Source: Triticum aestivum
Lineage: Eukaryota > Streptophyta > Magnoliopsida > Poales > Poaceae
NCBI RefSeq assembly: GCF_018294505.1
Contig: NC_057808.1
Location: forward strand, 353,512,696 to 353,576,695
Direction: 5' to 3'
Length of the DNA: 64,000 nucleotides
The notes below the pieces were generated by a model. That model saw nothing but the letters and a program-made list of their open reading frames with translations. It had not been told where the DNA came from and did not search any database. The translations under genes and the position numbers were made by a program. This document shows positions 55,524 to 64,000 of the stretch, in pieces. Positions within the stretch are counted from its first letter, which is position 1. Each line of letters starts with the position of its first letter.

Positions 55524-57231
55524 TGTTGGAAATATGCCCTAGAGGCAATAATAAAATGGTTATTATTATATTTCCTTGTTCATGATAATTGTCTATTGTT
55601 CATGCTATAATTGTGTTATCCGGAAATCGTAATACATGTGTGAACACATAGACCATAACATGTCCCTAGTGAGCCTCTAGTTGACTAGCTCGTTGATCAA
55701 TAGATGGTTACGGTTTCCTGACCATGGACATTGGATGTCATTGATAACGGGATCACATCATTAAGAGAATGATGTGATGGACAAGACCCAATCCTAAGCA
55801 TAGCACTAGATCGTGTAGTTCGTTTGCTGAAGCTTTTCTAATGTCAAGTATCATTTCCTTAGACCATGAGATCGTGCAACTCCCGGATACCGTAGGAATG
55901 CTTTGGGTGTACCAAACGTCAAAACGTAACTAGGTGGCTATAAAGGTGCGCTACAGGTATCTCCGAAAGTGTCTGTTGGGTTGGCTCAGATCGAGACTGG
56001 GATTTGTCACTCCGTATGACGGAGAGGTATCTCTGGGCCCACTCGGTATTGCATCATCATAATGAGCTCAGTGTGACTAAGTAGTTAGTCACGGGATCAT
56101 GCATTACGGAATGAGTAAAGTGACTTGCCGGTAACGAGATTGAACGAGGTATTGGGATACCGATGATCGAATCTCGGGCAAGTAACATACCGATTGACAA
56201 AGGGAATTGTATACGGGATTGCTTGAATCCTCGACATCGTGGTTCATCCGATGAGATCATCGTGGAACATGTGGGAGCCAACATGGGTATCCAGATCCCG
56301 CTGTTGGTTATTGGCTAGAGAGGTGTCTCGGTCATGTCTGCATGATTCCCGAACCCGTAGGGTCTACACACTTAAGGTTCGATGACGCTAGGGTTATAAG
56401 GAAGGTTTGTATGTGATTACCGAATGTTGTTCGGAGTCCCGGATGAGATCCCGGACGTCACGAGGAGTTCCGGAATGGTCCGGAGGTAAAGATTTATATA
56501 TGGGAAGTCACCATACGGTCACCAGAAATATTCGGGGGTATACCGGTATTGTACCGGGACCACCGGAGGGGTTCCGGGGTCCACCTGCGCCGGAGGGCCT
56601 TATGGGCTGTAGGTGGAAGGGAACAAGCCCTTAGTGGGCTGGGCGCCAACCCCCCTAGGGCCCATGCGCCTAGGGTTTGGGGGAAACCCTAAAGGGGGGC
56701 GCCCCCCCTTGCTTGGGGGGCAAGCCACCTCCCCCTTGGCCGCCGCCCCCCTCTAGATCCCATCTAGAGGGGCCGGCCGCCTTCCCCCTTCTCCCTATAA
56801 ATACAGGGGTGAGGGGAGGGCTGCAGAACCACATCCAAGGCGCAACCCCTCCCCTCCCCAACACCTCTCCTCCTCCGCGTGTGCTTGGCGAAGCCCTGCC
56901 GGAGAACTGTCACTCCACCACCACCATGCCGTCGTGCTGCTGTTGGAGCCTTCTTCCTCAACCTCTCCCTCCTCCTTGCTGGATCAAGGCATGGGAGACG
57001 TAACCACTCCGTACGTGTGTTGAACGCGGAGGTGCCGTCCGTTCGGCGCTTGGATCATCGATGATTCAGATCACGACGAGTACGACTCCATCAACCCCGT
57101 TCTCTTGAACGCTTCCGCTCACGATCTACAAGGGTATGTAGATGCACTCCTCCCCTCTTGTTGCTAGTAAACTCCATAGATTGATCTTGGTGATGCGTAG
57201 AAAATTTTAATTTATGCTACGATCCCCAACA
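55524..57231 (+). repeat. 3' LTR of element H (1708 bp)
   Basis: Starts directly after the PPT at 55511-55523. By eye it differs from the 5' LTR by a few dozen substitutions and the 20-bp indel. Frames inside it are not genes. Confidence 0.93.
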
Positions 57232-57729
57232 GTTTTTGCGGCTTCCTTATCCGGTACATGTCATATAAATAATGTTGCCGCGGCAATGAAGTGAAGTGAC
57301 CCCCTTCATCACCCAGAACTGCACCTGTGGCACATGATGCTGAGTCTTCATTGTATGATGCATCTACATTCACCTTAGAAAAACCATGAACTGGTTTGCT
57401 TCATTTCAGATCTTGCTTTCTTGGCACATACTTACTGCTCCCGGCACTAATGAAGTTTGTTGTAAGTGCTCTAATGGAAGCTACAGTTTTGTAGGATGTT
57501 CGGACTGCTTCTCCTTTCACAGTCTGCCGATCCTACCACCAGCAATACCATGAAGTGACGGCCATCAGTTCAGCCACCGGGTATCAGACTGAGCATCGTT
57601 GGCCTCCTCAAACATTAATAACTGTTCCATATTGATAGAGCCAGAATGATCACGAGCAACAGTTTGGTTAATCAGATCAAGGATACTAAGCTCTTCCCAT
57701 ACACGGTTCACCCTATGACATTTAAGTGG
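57232..57729 (-). pseudogene. LINE-type ORF2 end: zinc-binding region and first half of RNase H
   Basis: Minus-strand pieces in several frames: FKCHRVNRVWEELSILDL (end of the zf-RVT region of plant LINE reverse transcriptases), TSWYCWWDRQTVKGEAV, KTVASIRALTTNFISAGSSK and FSKVNVDASYNEDSASCATG, GAVLGDEGGHF (first catalytic Asp region of RNase H). It continues across element H at 48543. RT itself is absent; the 57733 end of the Harbinger-like element abuts it. Confidence 0.7.
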
Positions 57730-58229
57730 TTAGGGCATCTCCAACACTGACTCTCAAACTGCATACGTCCAGACCATGCGGTCCGGGTGTGTTGTGCCAT
57801 CCAACACGGTGTTGTATCGGTCCGCTGAGTGATCTGGACGCAGTTTCTTCCACAAATCGGAGACAAACTAGGGGGCTTTGAAGGCGTCCGGACCGCTGTC
57901 ATGCCCGTGTCTGACCGCACTGGCCCACCCAAACCCTCTCCCTCGCCCGCGCGCGCTTCCCGCCCAAAACGGATAGTGCCGCTCTATAGCGTCAGTGCTG
58001 CGTTCATGTCTCGCCAGAGTGGACGCGACCTCTCATTGGCACTGGCATTGAAGCCGGCAAAGAGAGCGTCGCCCGTGCTGCTTTCCAGCGCACGCGACTG
58101 CTCAGCTTCAAACAACACCATGGCCTTCCGCTCATCTGCCGCCCACATTAATGACATGCGGTTGCCGAGGAACCTATTCCGGCACTAACTTGTCCGTCCC
58201 TCTGCCGCCCACCATTGCAATTCGCCCGG

Positions 58230-58238
58230 CATATAAAC
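58230..58238 (+). promoter_or_regulatory. Candidate TATA box in element I
   Basis: CATATAAAC about 75 bp before the first ATG (58305), preceded by about 490 bp of GC-rich DNA (57746-58229) without a conserved frame. Confidence 0.45.
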
Positions 58239-58304
58239 TGCATCTCCGGCCATAGCTGCATTCATCCTCCTCCGGTCCCTTTCTCTCTTCCGCACCACTC
58301 CCAC

Positions 58305-58887
58305 CATGGCCTCATCGCGCTCCAAAGCTCTCTGGGACGGCGCTGGAGCAGAAGAAGGAGATGGCCGCCATTGCAGTTGGCCGGCAGGCCAATAGGCAGC
58401 CGGAGTCCGATGACGTTCCAATGGAGGAAGCGGTCGGGGACGAGTCGGCGCCATCATTGCCGGTGCATTGCACCATGACCATCGGTGAGGCACGTGCCCA
58501 CTACATGGATATGATGCGGGAGGAGCGGCAGGAGCAGTTCAGGGAGGCAGAGGTCGACGCTGCCTACGACCTCTAGCTCCTCCAGGAGCTCCATCAGCGG
58601 AGGAGCAGCTCAATGCCGGCTGGGAGATCGTGCCGGACATGGACATGGCGGACTAGGTGGCGTTGCATGAGTCCTACCGCTCCGCCCGTGAGATCCGCCT
58701 CGCCCGCTACTCGTACCACCAGCGTCAGGCGGAACTGGAGGCCGCTTACAAGGAGTTCGATGAGGCGGCGGACGAGGTGTGGGGAAAGATCAACTACAAG
58801 AAGGATATCGCCAGCTCCGTCGAGGCCTCGCCCCGCCGGCACGTCCGTGGGGCACCGCTGACAGCAAGGAACAGTAGTGCACGGTAG
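58305..58887 (+). pseudogene. Decayed ORF of the Harbinger-like element, charged coiled-coil protein
   Basis: The ATG at 58305 (MASSRSKALWDGAGAEEGDG) leads into frame changes. Readable parts are EEAVGDESAPSLPVHCTMTI, GEARAHYMDMMREERQEQFR, a stop at 58574, and after another TAG near 58653 ALHESYRSAREIRLARYSYH, QRQAELEAAYKEFDEAADEV, to the stop at 58885. It is rich in Glu/Arg and likely helical. I do not recognise a domain; Harbinger relatives carry a Myb-like second ORF, but no Myb repeat is visible here. A similar charged frame continues weakly to about 59100. Confidence 0.5.
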
Positions 58888-59209
58888 ATCCCTGCTGCTC
58901 CTCCCCTCCCGTTGAAGCCAAGCTTGGTGGCCCGAGCATTGTCAGCCGATTAGCTGCTTGGTAGCGACTTGGAGGCGGACAACTTCACTTCCCGGTGCTC
59001 CGGAGGCAGAGCTGGAGAGCGCCGAGGCGGATCTGGAGAAGACGAAACTTCAGTTCTCAGGGCTCATGGCCAGACATGGGGAACGAGCGCCGACGATCAT
59101 CTAGTTTAGGTTTAGAATAGAAATATGTCCGAAATTATACCTTCAGAGTCGGACGAGCTCCGCTTTTAGTTGAAGTATATGTCCGAAATGCAATGATTTC
59201 ACTATGTTT

Positions 59210-61302
59210 TTTTTCGAGAGTATGCAAATTGCGTACCGTATTTTATAGAAGAGAGAAACAGTGATTTACAAGAGATCCCTCGAGTTGTGAACAACCCGAG
59301 AGCATTACCCACTCACTCCAACACGAAACAAAGATCTACTCTCTCACAAAACGTTGTAGTCCTCCGGCCACTCTAAGTGCTAGCTTCCAATCCTTGATCT
59401 CTTCCAGAATTTTGGCCACAAGTAATTGCGCCTCCATTTGTTGTTCAGTTCTAGCAAAGACACGAGCGTTTCTCTGCTTCCATAAAGACCACACCGTGCA
59501 GATGACAAAGGTGTCAAAACCTCGCTATTCTGCCTTGCTAAAATGTTGTCTGTGTTGCGTCCACCATCCTAGGAATGTATCTGCTGCTAGTGGCCTCTGG
59601 ATGGGAAGTTGTAGGGCATCAAGGCAGCGATGCCAAGTCTCTTGCGCATAGACACATTGCATAAAGATATGGTCGACGTTATCTTGCTCCTGCAAGCAAG
59701 TGAAGCAAGCCGATGTAGTGTCTTGTAATCCATGCCGTGCGCGTCGATCCGATGTCCAAATTCGATATTGAGCAGCAAGCCAGTAGAAAATCTTGCACTT
59801 GAGAGGAGCCCAACTTCTCCATATGGCGGAGGAAAAGGAGCAACATTTCTTGGTATAACCAATTGTAAGTGGATTTAGCTGAGTAAACGCCGGATGCGGC
59901 GCAAGGCCAAGTGAATGTGTCTGGACTTTCGGCGTCTCGTGGCACAGATGCAATTGCCTGCTGGAGATGCATCAATTGAAGCAGAGCCGTGAATGATGGA
60001 GAGGTCTTGATGTCAGAGATCCAACAGTCTTCCTCGAGAGCTTGTTGCGCCGTTCTGCTGTTGATGACACGGGTGTCCACAAGCTCAACAATCGCCGGTG
60101 CCACATCATGTACAACAACTCCATGGATCCATCGATCCCTCCAGAACAAGACTCGATCTCCTTTTCCAACCTCGATGTTGACAATGCTATCAAATAACAT
60201 CCATGCTTCACTGTCCACCATGAGCGCCAGCCCTTGCCACGGCCTCTCCCTATCAGTGCGTCGGAGCCATTCCCATCTAACACGCAGTGCCAGAGCTTGA
60301 TTGTGTAAGTTTTTGATCCCCAGACCACCGAATCGCGTTGGTCGACATATGGTGTCCCACGCCACCAAGCATTGGCCACCATTGGCTTTCTCTTTTCCTG
60401 CCCAAAAGAAGGCTCTACACCAACTGTTGATGTCCTCTAACACCCACTGTGGGGGCTGTAACACGAGCAATTGGTGAATCGGCCGAGCTTGCAATACAGA
60501 CTTCACCAATATCAATCGTCCCTGTCGCTGCAAGAACCCTCTTTGCCATGCCGGGATGAACTTCCTGACCATATCCAGAAGCGGTTGCCAGTCAGCTTTG
60601 GTGAGCTTTTTGAGCGCCAGTTGTATTCCCAAATACTTGCACAGGAATTCAGCAAGCTCACATTGCAGAAGGTTAGAGACCCTGTCTTTGTCGTCCTGCT
60701 CGCCATGTATGAGAGTGGATGTAGTTTTTCTATAGTTTATCCTCAGGCCCGAGGCCTCGCCAAAAACCTGAAGTACCTCCCTGATAAAACTCACGTCGCT
60801 TGTCGTGGGATGTACGAACAAAGCGACATCGTCGGCGTAAATGGACAACCTCTGTCGTGCCCAATACCCCTGTATGAGCTAATCACGCCCTCTTCCAAAG
60901 CTTTCTCAAAGATTGCCGTGAGGGCGTCCATGGCAATCACGAAAAGAAGGGGGGATATGGGGTCGCCTTGTCTGAGACCACAAGCATGTATAATGCCCCT
61001 GCCCGGGATCCCATCCACCAGAACTTTTGTGGACGCAGTTTGTAGGTGTATTGACAGCCACTTGATCCAATTATCTCCGATTCCTTTTGCTCTCGGTACT
61101 TCAAATCGAAACGGCCATGAGAGCGAGTCAAATGCCCTTGAAATATCAAGCTTCAAGAATACACCTTTGCTTTTCTTGTTAGCGATTTTCCTCGCTACTT
61201 GCCGTACCAATAGGAAGTTGTCATGGAGGCTTCTTCCATGGATGAAAGCAGATTGATTGATAGTGACTAAGTCTTTTATATGTGGACGCACTCTCATCGC
61301 AG
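59210..61302 (-). mobile_element. 5'-truncated LINE J
   Basis: Minus orientation, 2.1 kb. The 3' end is an A-run at 59210-59214 (T-run on plus); the 5' end is truncated inside RT. It is bounded by the 8-bp direct repeat CTATGTTT (59202-59209 and 61303-61310), the exact length being uncertain because of the T-run. Inserted in the Harbinger-like element. 5' truncation and A-tail are hallmarks of target-primed reverse transcription. Confidence 0.85.
59336..61297 (-). pseudogene. LINE J ORF2: reverse transcriptase and zf-RVT
   Basis: Minus strand from 61297: VRPHIKDLVTINQSAFIHGR, LLVRQVARKIANKKSKGVFL, KLDISRAFDSLSWPF (first RT Asp), GLRQGDPISPLLFVIAMDAL, SIYADDVALFVHP (catalytic ADD, 60848), LGIQLALKKLTKADWQPLLD, RAFFWAGKEKANGGQCLVAW. 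The zf-RVT domain (GVYSAKSTYNWL; APLKCKIFYWLAAQYRIWTS; CFTCLQEQDNVDHIFMQC) follows after a frameshift near 59880, and the frame ends at TAG 59336-59338. Other frameshifts lie near 61135 and 60850. No endonuclease (truncated) and no RNase H. Confidence 0.88.
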
Positions 61303-61510
61303 CTATGTTTATATCAAATCCGCCGTGTTTGCATGAATCTCTTCCGGTTTATATCAAAATCAGTCCGGTTTGCACGAATTTCATCTGGTTGGTTTAAAAA
61401 GTTGTTGAAATGTATGCAAACAGTGTTGAATGGATGCGGGAGGAAATTTGCGGATCGACGTTGAAGGTGCCCTTATTGAGCTTTTCTTTTTTTTTAGCCG
61501 TTGGAGATGC

Positions 61511-61998
61511 TACTGGACCGCAAATGAAACGACATCGTGCATGCCTAGTCAGGAAGCGGACTAAATTACAAACCACACGAGCAGATCTGAATCCTCCGCG
61601 GTTCGTAGCAGCAATTGGCTGAAGAACCCGCGTGCCTGCCGACCATTTTAGCAATACACGCAAGCGGCGTAGAACTTTGGATCAGACATGAGACTTGTCC
61701 GCTGCAGTTAGATAGATATCCGTACATGCTGCCTCCACTAACACTCTTGGCTCGACTAATCACACTTGCTCGATCTCGACCCAAACGTAAAAACGAGTGG
61801 TGAGAGCGCGAAACGGTTCCCGCGTCTGAATCGTCGCCCAACAGCGAACACGAGATCCGGGGCGCAGTGGCCGACCTGCTCCGTAGCCTCGCGAGGTCTC
61901 CATTCCATCGGTTTCCCAGTCGCCACCCTCCGCAAACCGCGAGGCTCCAAGTCAACACTCCCACACGCCACACGCCTCCGCGCTCCCCGACCACCGTC
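61511..61998 (+). promoter_or_regulatory. 5' flank and leader of the LysM gene
   Basis: About 490 bp between the transposon end and the chosen ATG. The last ~130 bp are C-rich with CTCC repeats, as in grass 5' leaders. No clear TATA box was found. An in-frame ATG at 61867 would add 44 residues; it is rejected as start because it would bury the signal peptide. Confidence 0.5.
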
Positions 61999-64000
61999 AT
62001 GCCACTCCCGTCCACCCCACTCCACCGCCGCCTCCTCCTGCTCCTCCTCACCGCGGTCGCCTCCGCGCGGCAGCCCGCGCTGCTCGAGCCCTGCGCCTCC
62101 GCCACGGCCTGCCCCGCGCTGCTCTCCTACACCCTCCACGCCGACCTCAAGCTCGCCGACCTGGCCGCACTCTTCGCCGCCGACCCGCTCGCCATCCTCG
62201 CCGCCAACGCCATCGACTTCGCCGTGCCGGGCCCGGCCGGCCGCATCCTCCCGGCCGGCCTCGCGCTGCGCGTGCCGGTCCCCTGCGCCTGCTCCGGCGG
62301 CGTCCGCAGGGCCACCTCCGCCCGCTACGTCTCCCGCCCGGGGGACACGCTCGCCTCCATCGCCGCGCGCGTCTACGCCGGCCTCACCGCCCCGGACTGG
62401 ATCAGGGACTCCAACGGCATCCCCGACGCTGACGCCGACGTCGCCGTCGACGCCGGGACCGCGCTCCACGTGCCGCTGCACTGCGCGTGCTTCGGCGGGG
62501 TGGACAACGGGGTGCCCGCCGTGTACCTCACGTACGTGGTGGCCAGAGGGGACACCGTGCCCGCCATCGCGAAGAGGTACCGGACCACGGCCACCGACGT
62601 GATGAGCGTCAACGACATGGCCACCGCCGACGTCGCCGCCGGGGACATCATCGTGCTCCCGCTGCCAGGTGAGTCCTTTTTGTTGCCTCTTCTTGGAGAT
62701 CCGGTAAATTTTGGTTTTGTTTGTTCTGCTTTGGTGAGAGAACTGACAGCACTGCACTGCACGTAGCTCCGTGGTTGGTTGGTCAGATCCGATGTTTGCA
62801 GACAAAATTGGTCGGTAAACATTTACTCCGTGGTATATTTTACTCACGCACTCTAGTTGACAGACACCGATGCCATTCTGGCAAAAACCATTGTTGTGGC
62901 AATCTAGCTCTAGACTAATCGATCATCAGTGTCCATGACCAACTTGATGTTTGCACTTCAAAGTTCAAACTTAGTTTGGTTTGGCGGTAGTGCAACGTCT
63001 TGACAATCAAGTCTGCCGGATTCAGAAACAGACATATGAGCCATTTTAAATCCCCCATACTGAATCTCGAACAAAAAATCCCCATAGTTGTCCTCGAATA
63101 CCAAACAACCAAATCGTAGTATGAGGTTTTCCAGAAGTAAACAATTCAGAGTCATACTGGTAGCAGTGCTCTGACTGTCAGTTTTCCTGCCATTTTGTTC
63201 ATCATGTACCCCCAATTGCCATTGATAAAATGATGGGGTATGCAAACCTCATCTGTCTTTTCTGAAGAAAGCGAGGACAAAATTGGATCCATCACTATTC
63301 CCAGATGCTCCGTCCGATCATGGGCTAACAGGACGAGGATAGCATCGATTATTAACCAATGACTAGTTACCATACTTACTAGTCGGCAAACAGGACGAGG
63401 ATATGCATCTTGTTCTCGTCTCCAATCTTGTCATTGCAACTTACCCTACCATCTGCTGCTTACTGACAACCTGACATCCTTCCATTTTCGTGTCCCTGTG
63501 CAGCGTGCACCTCGTCGTTCCCCACGTTCACCTCCGACCACGGGCTGGCCGTGGCGAACGGGACCTACGCAGTGACTGCCGACCGGTGCGTCCAGTGCAG
63601 CTGTGGTCCGGCCAACTTGGAGTAGGCACCATCGCGGACCTGCCTTCGTTCAACGATCTTTTCTTTTTTACCAAGTTTTATTACTGACGCCGTCGTTCGA
63701 TCCTCGCCGCAGGCTGTTCTGCGTGCCGGCGCCGCTGGCGGACGCGGCGTGCTCCAGCATGCAGTGCGGCAACAGCAGCATGATGCTCGGCAACTTCACC
63801 CTCGTCATGACCGGCGCCGGCTGCAGCGTCTCCTCCTGCGGCTACGGCGGCTACGCCAACGGCACCATCCTCACCACGTAACCAATCCAGCGCCATGCCA
63901 TGTCAACTCCATCACGTTCTGCAACTCATTGACAGTTCCGTTTCATCTCTGCATCTTTCTTTCAGGTTAACCACGGCGCTCAAGCCCCTATGCCCAGGTA
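61999..64000 (+). CDS. LysM-domain receptor-like protein (LYP/LYM type), partial: exons 1-4
   Basis: Exon 1 is 61999-62668, exon 2 63504-63621, exon 3 63713-63877 and exon 4 63966 onward; all introns are GT-AG and the frame is kept (introns 835, 92 and 88 bp). Residues 1-23 are a signal peptide (MPLPSTPLHRRLLLLLLTAV). Three LysM-like modules (about 43-95, 109-161 and 176-222) are separated by CxC pairs (C96/C98, C162/C164) as in LysM receptors; residues GDTLASIAARVY and GDTVPAIAKRYRTTATDVMS are LysM core motifs. Then a Cys-rich region (ACTSSFPTF, CVQCSCGP, CSSMQCGNSSMML, GCSVSSCGYGGYANGT, KPLCPG). It resembles rice LYP4/LYP6 and Arabidopsis LYM1/LYM3, plasma-membrane GPI-anchored proteins sensing peptidoglycan and chitin. 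The C-terminus with any GPI signal is outside the window. No stop or frameshift is seen, so it is probably functional. Exon 1 is extremely GC-rich, as in many grass genes. Confidence 0.9.
62669..63503 (+). other. Intron 1 of the LysM gene
   Basis: 835 bp, AT-richer than the exons, GTGAGT donor and TGTGCAG acceptor, phase 1. No conserved frame. Open frames on the minus strand here (62915-63373) have no recognisable domain. No clear transposon was recognised inside it. Confidence 0.8.

Larger units (their letters stand above)
48544..57231 (+). mobile_element. BARE/WIS/Angela-like Copia retrotransposon H, full length
   Basis: 8688 bp, plus orientation, opposite to copy F. 5' LTR 48544-50230, decayed initiator-Met PBS, leader, gag 51516-52418, pol 52433-55491, PPT GCAAGTGGGAGAC, 3' LTR 55524-57231. 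Flanks are ATTTC (48539-48543) and GTTTT (57232-57236): a TSD only if two transitions are allowed, but the host RNase H reading frame is restored across the site, supporting simple insertion. Internally broken by three stops, frameshifts and a filler duplication. Confidence 0.92.
57733..61510 (+). mobile_element. PIF/Harbinger-like DNA transposon I, split by LINE J
   Basis: The left end GGGCATCTCCAAC (57733-57745) follows TTA, a Harbinger-type target. The right end GTTGGAGATGC (61500-61510) is its inverted repeat lacking two terminal bases, followed by TAC, so the TSD is imperfect. Interior: GC-rich promoter-like DNA, TATATAAAC box, a decayed ORF, and a tail with CCGGTTTGCA-type repeats (61310-61400). 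Without the LINE it is about 1.7 kb. No DDE transposase is seen, so it is non-autonomous. Confidence 0.65.

Noticed and set aside
57708..57932. Small minus-strand ORF at the left end of the Harbinger-like element
   Set aside because: It starts inside the transposon and ends in LINE-derived sequence, with no conserved domain.
61756..62847. 363-codon minus-strand ORF and 278-codon plus-strand ORF over LysM exon 1
   Set aside because: Shadows of the very GC-rich exon. Compositions are Gly/Asp/His or Pro/Ser rich without domains, and the frame with LysM motifs and correct splicing is the plus-strand 61999 frame.

Overview
The window looks like nuclear DNA of a Triticeae grass (wheat, Aegilops or barley relatives). 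The basis is nested LTR retrotransposons of types abundant there (BARE/WIS/Angela-like Copia, Athila-like Gypsy with TGATACGTC termini, Gypsy with TGTCGGTG termini), a Harbinger-like DNA transposon, LINE relics, and at the right edge one GC-rich, intron-containing cellular gene for a LysM receptor-like protein. Family names are from memory of sequence style; structures (LTRs, target-site duplications = TSDs, primer-binding sites, domains) are read directly.

Layout. 1-2066: right end of a Gypsy element (A, minus) with one open frame fusing gag to RNase H, protease and RT being absent. 2067-5895: unclassified repeat-rich DNA with tandem ~0.72 kb units, a CGTACG-rich patch and two minisatellites. 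5896-9560: truncated Gypsy element B (minus) with an antisense coiled-coil gene relic and an LTR holding a 35-bp hairpin array. 9561-11619: Athila-like element C (minus), cut by B. 11620-12664 and 47753-48430: two parts of a LINE (minus) split by element D.

12665-47747: element D (Gypsy, minus, perfect TSD CCCCT), about 9.7 kb once its inserts are subtracted. It has gag and protease but no RT, RNase H or integrase, and carries a degenerate antisense gene with its own TATA box and GT-AG introns. Element E (Athila-like, plus, 18590-37302) sits in D's protease just after the active site. Element F (BARE-like, minus, 19298-28101, TSD TATTT) sits in E's left LTR. Element G (Sabrina-like, non-autonomous, 39962-46654, TSD CTTAG) sits in D's gag leader. 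The order LINE, then D, then E, then F gives four levels of nesting.

48544-57231: a second BARE-like element H (plus), inserted in a LINE-type RNase H relic (57232-57729 and 48430-48543). 57733-61510: Harbinger-like element I with a decayed ORF, split by a 5'-truncated LINE J (59210-61302, 8-bp TSD). 61511-64000: 5' flank and first four exons of a LYP/LYM-type LysM protein gene, the only apparently functional cellular gene; it runs off the window.

Almost all retroelement reading frames are broken by stops or frameshifts. The exceptions are A's gag-RNase H frame, open for 485 codons, and individual domains. No tRNA, rRNA, CRISPR or bacterial-type operon was seen.
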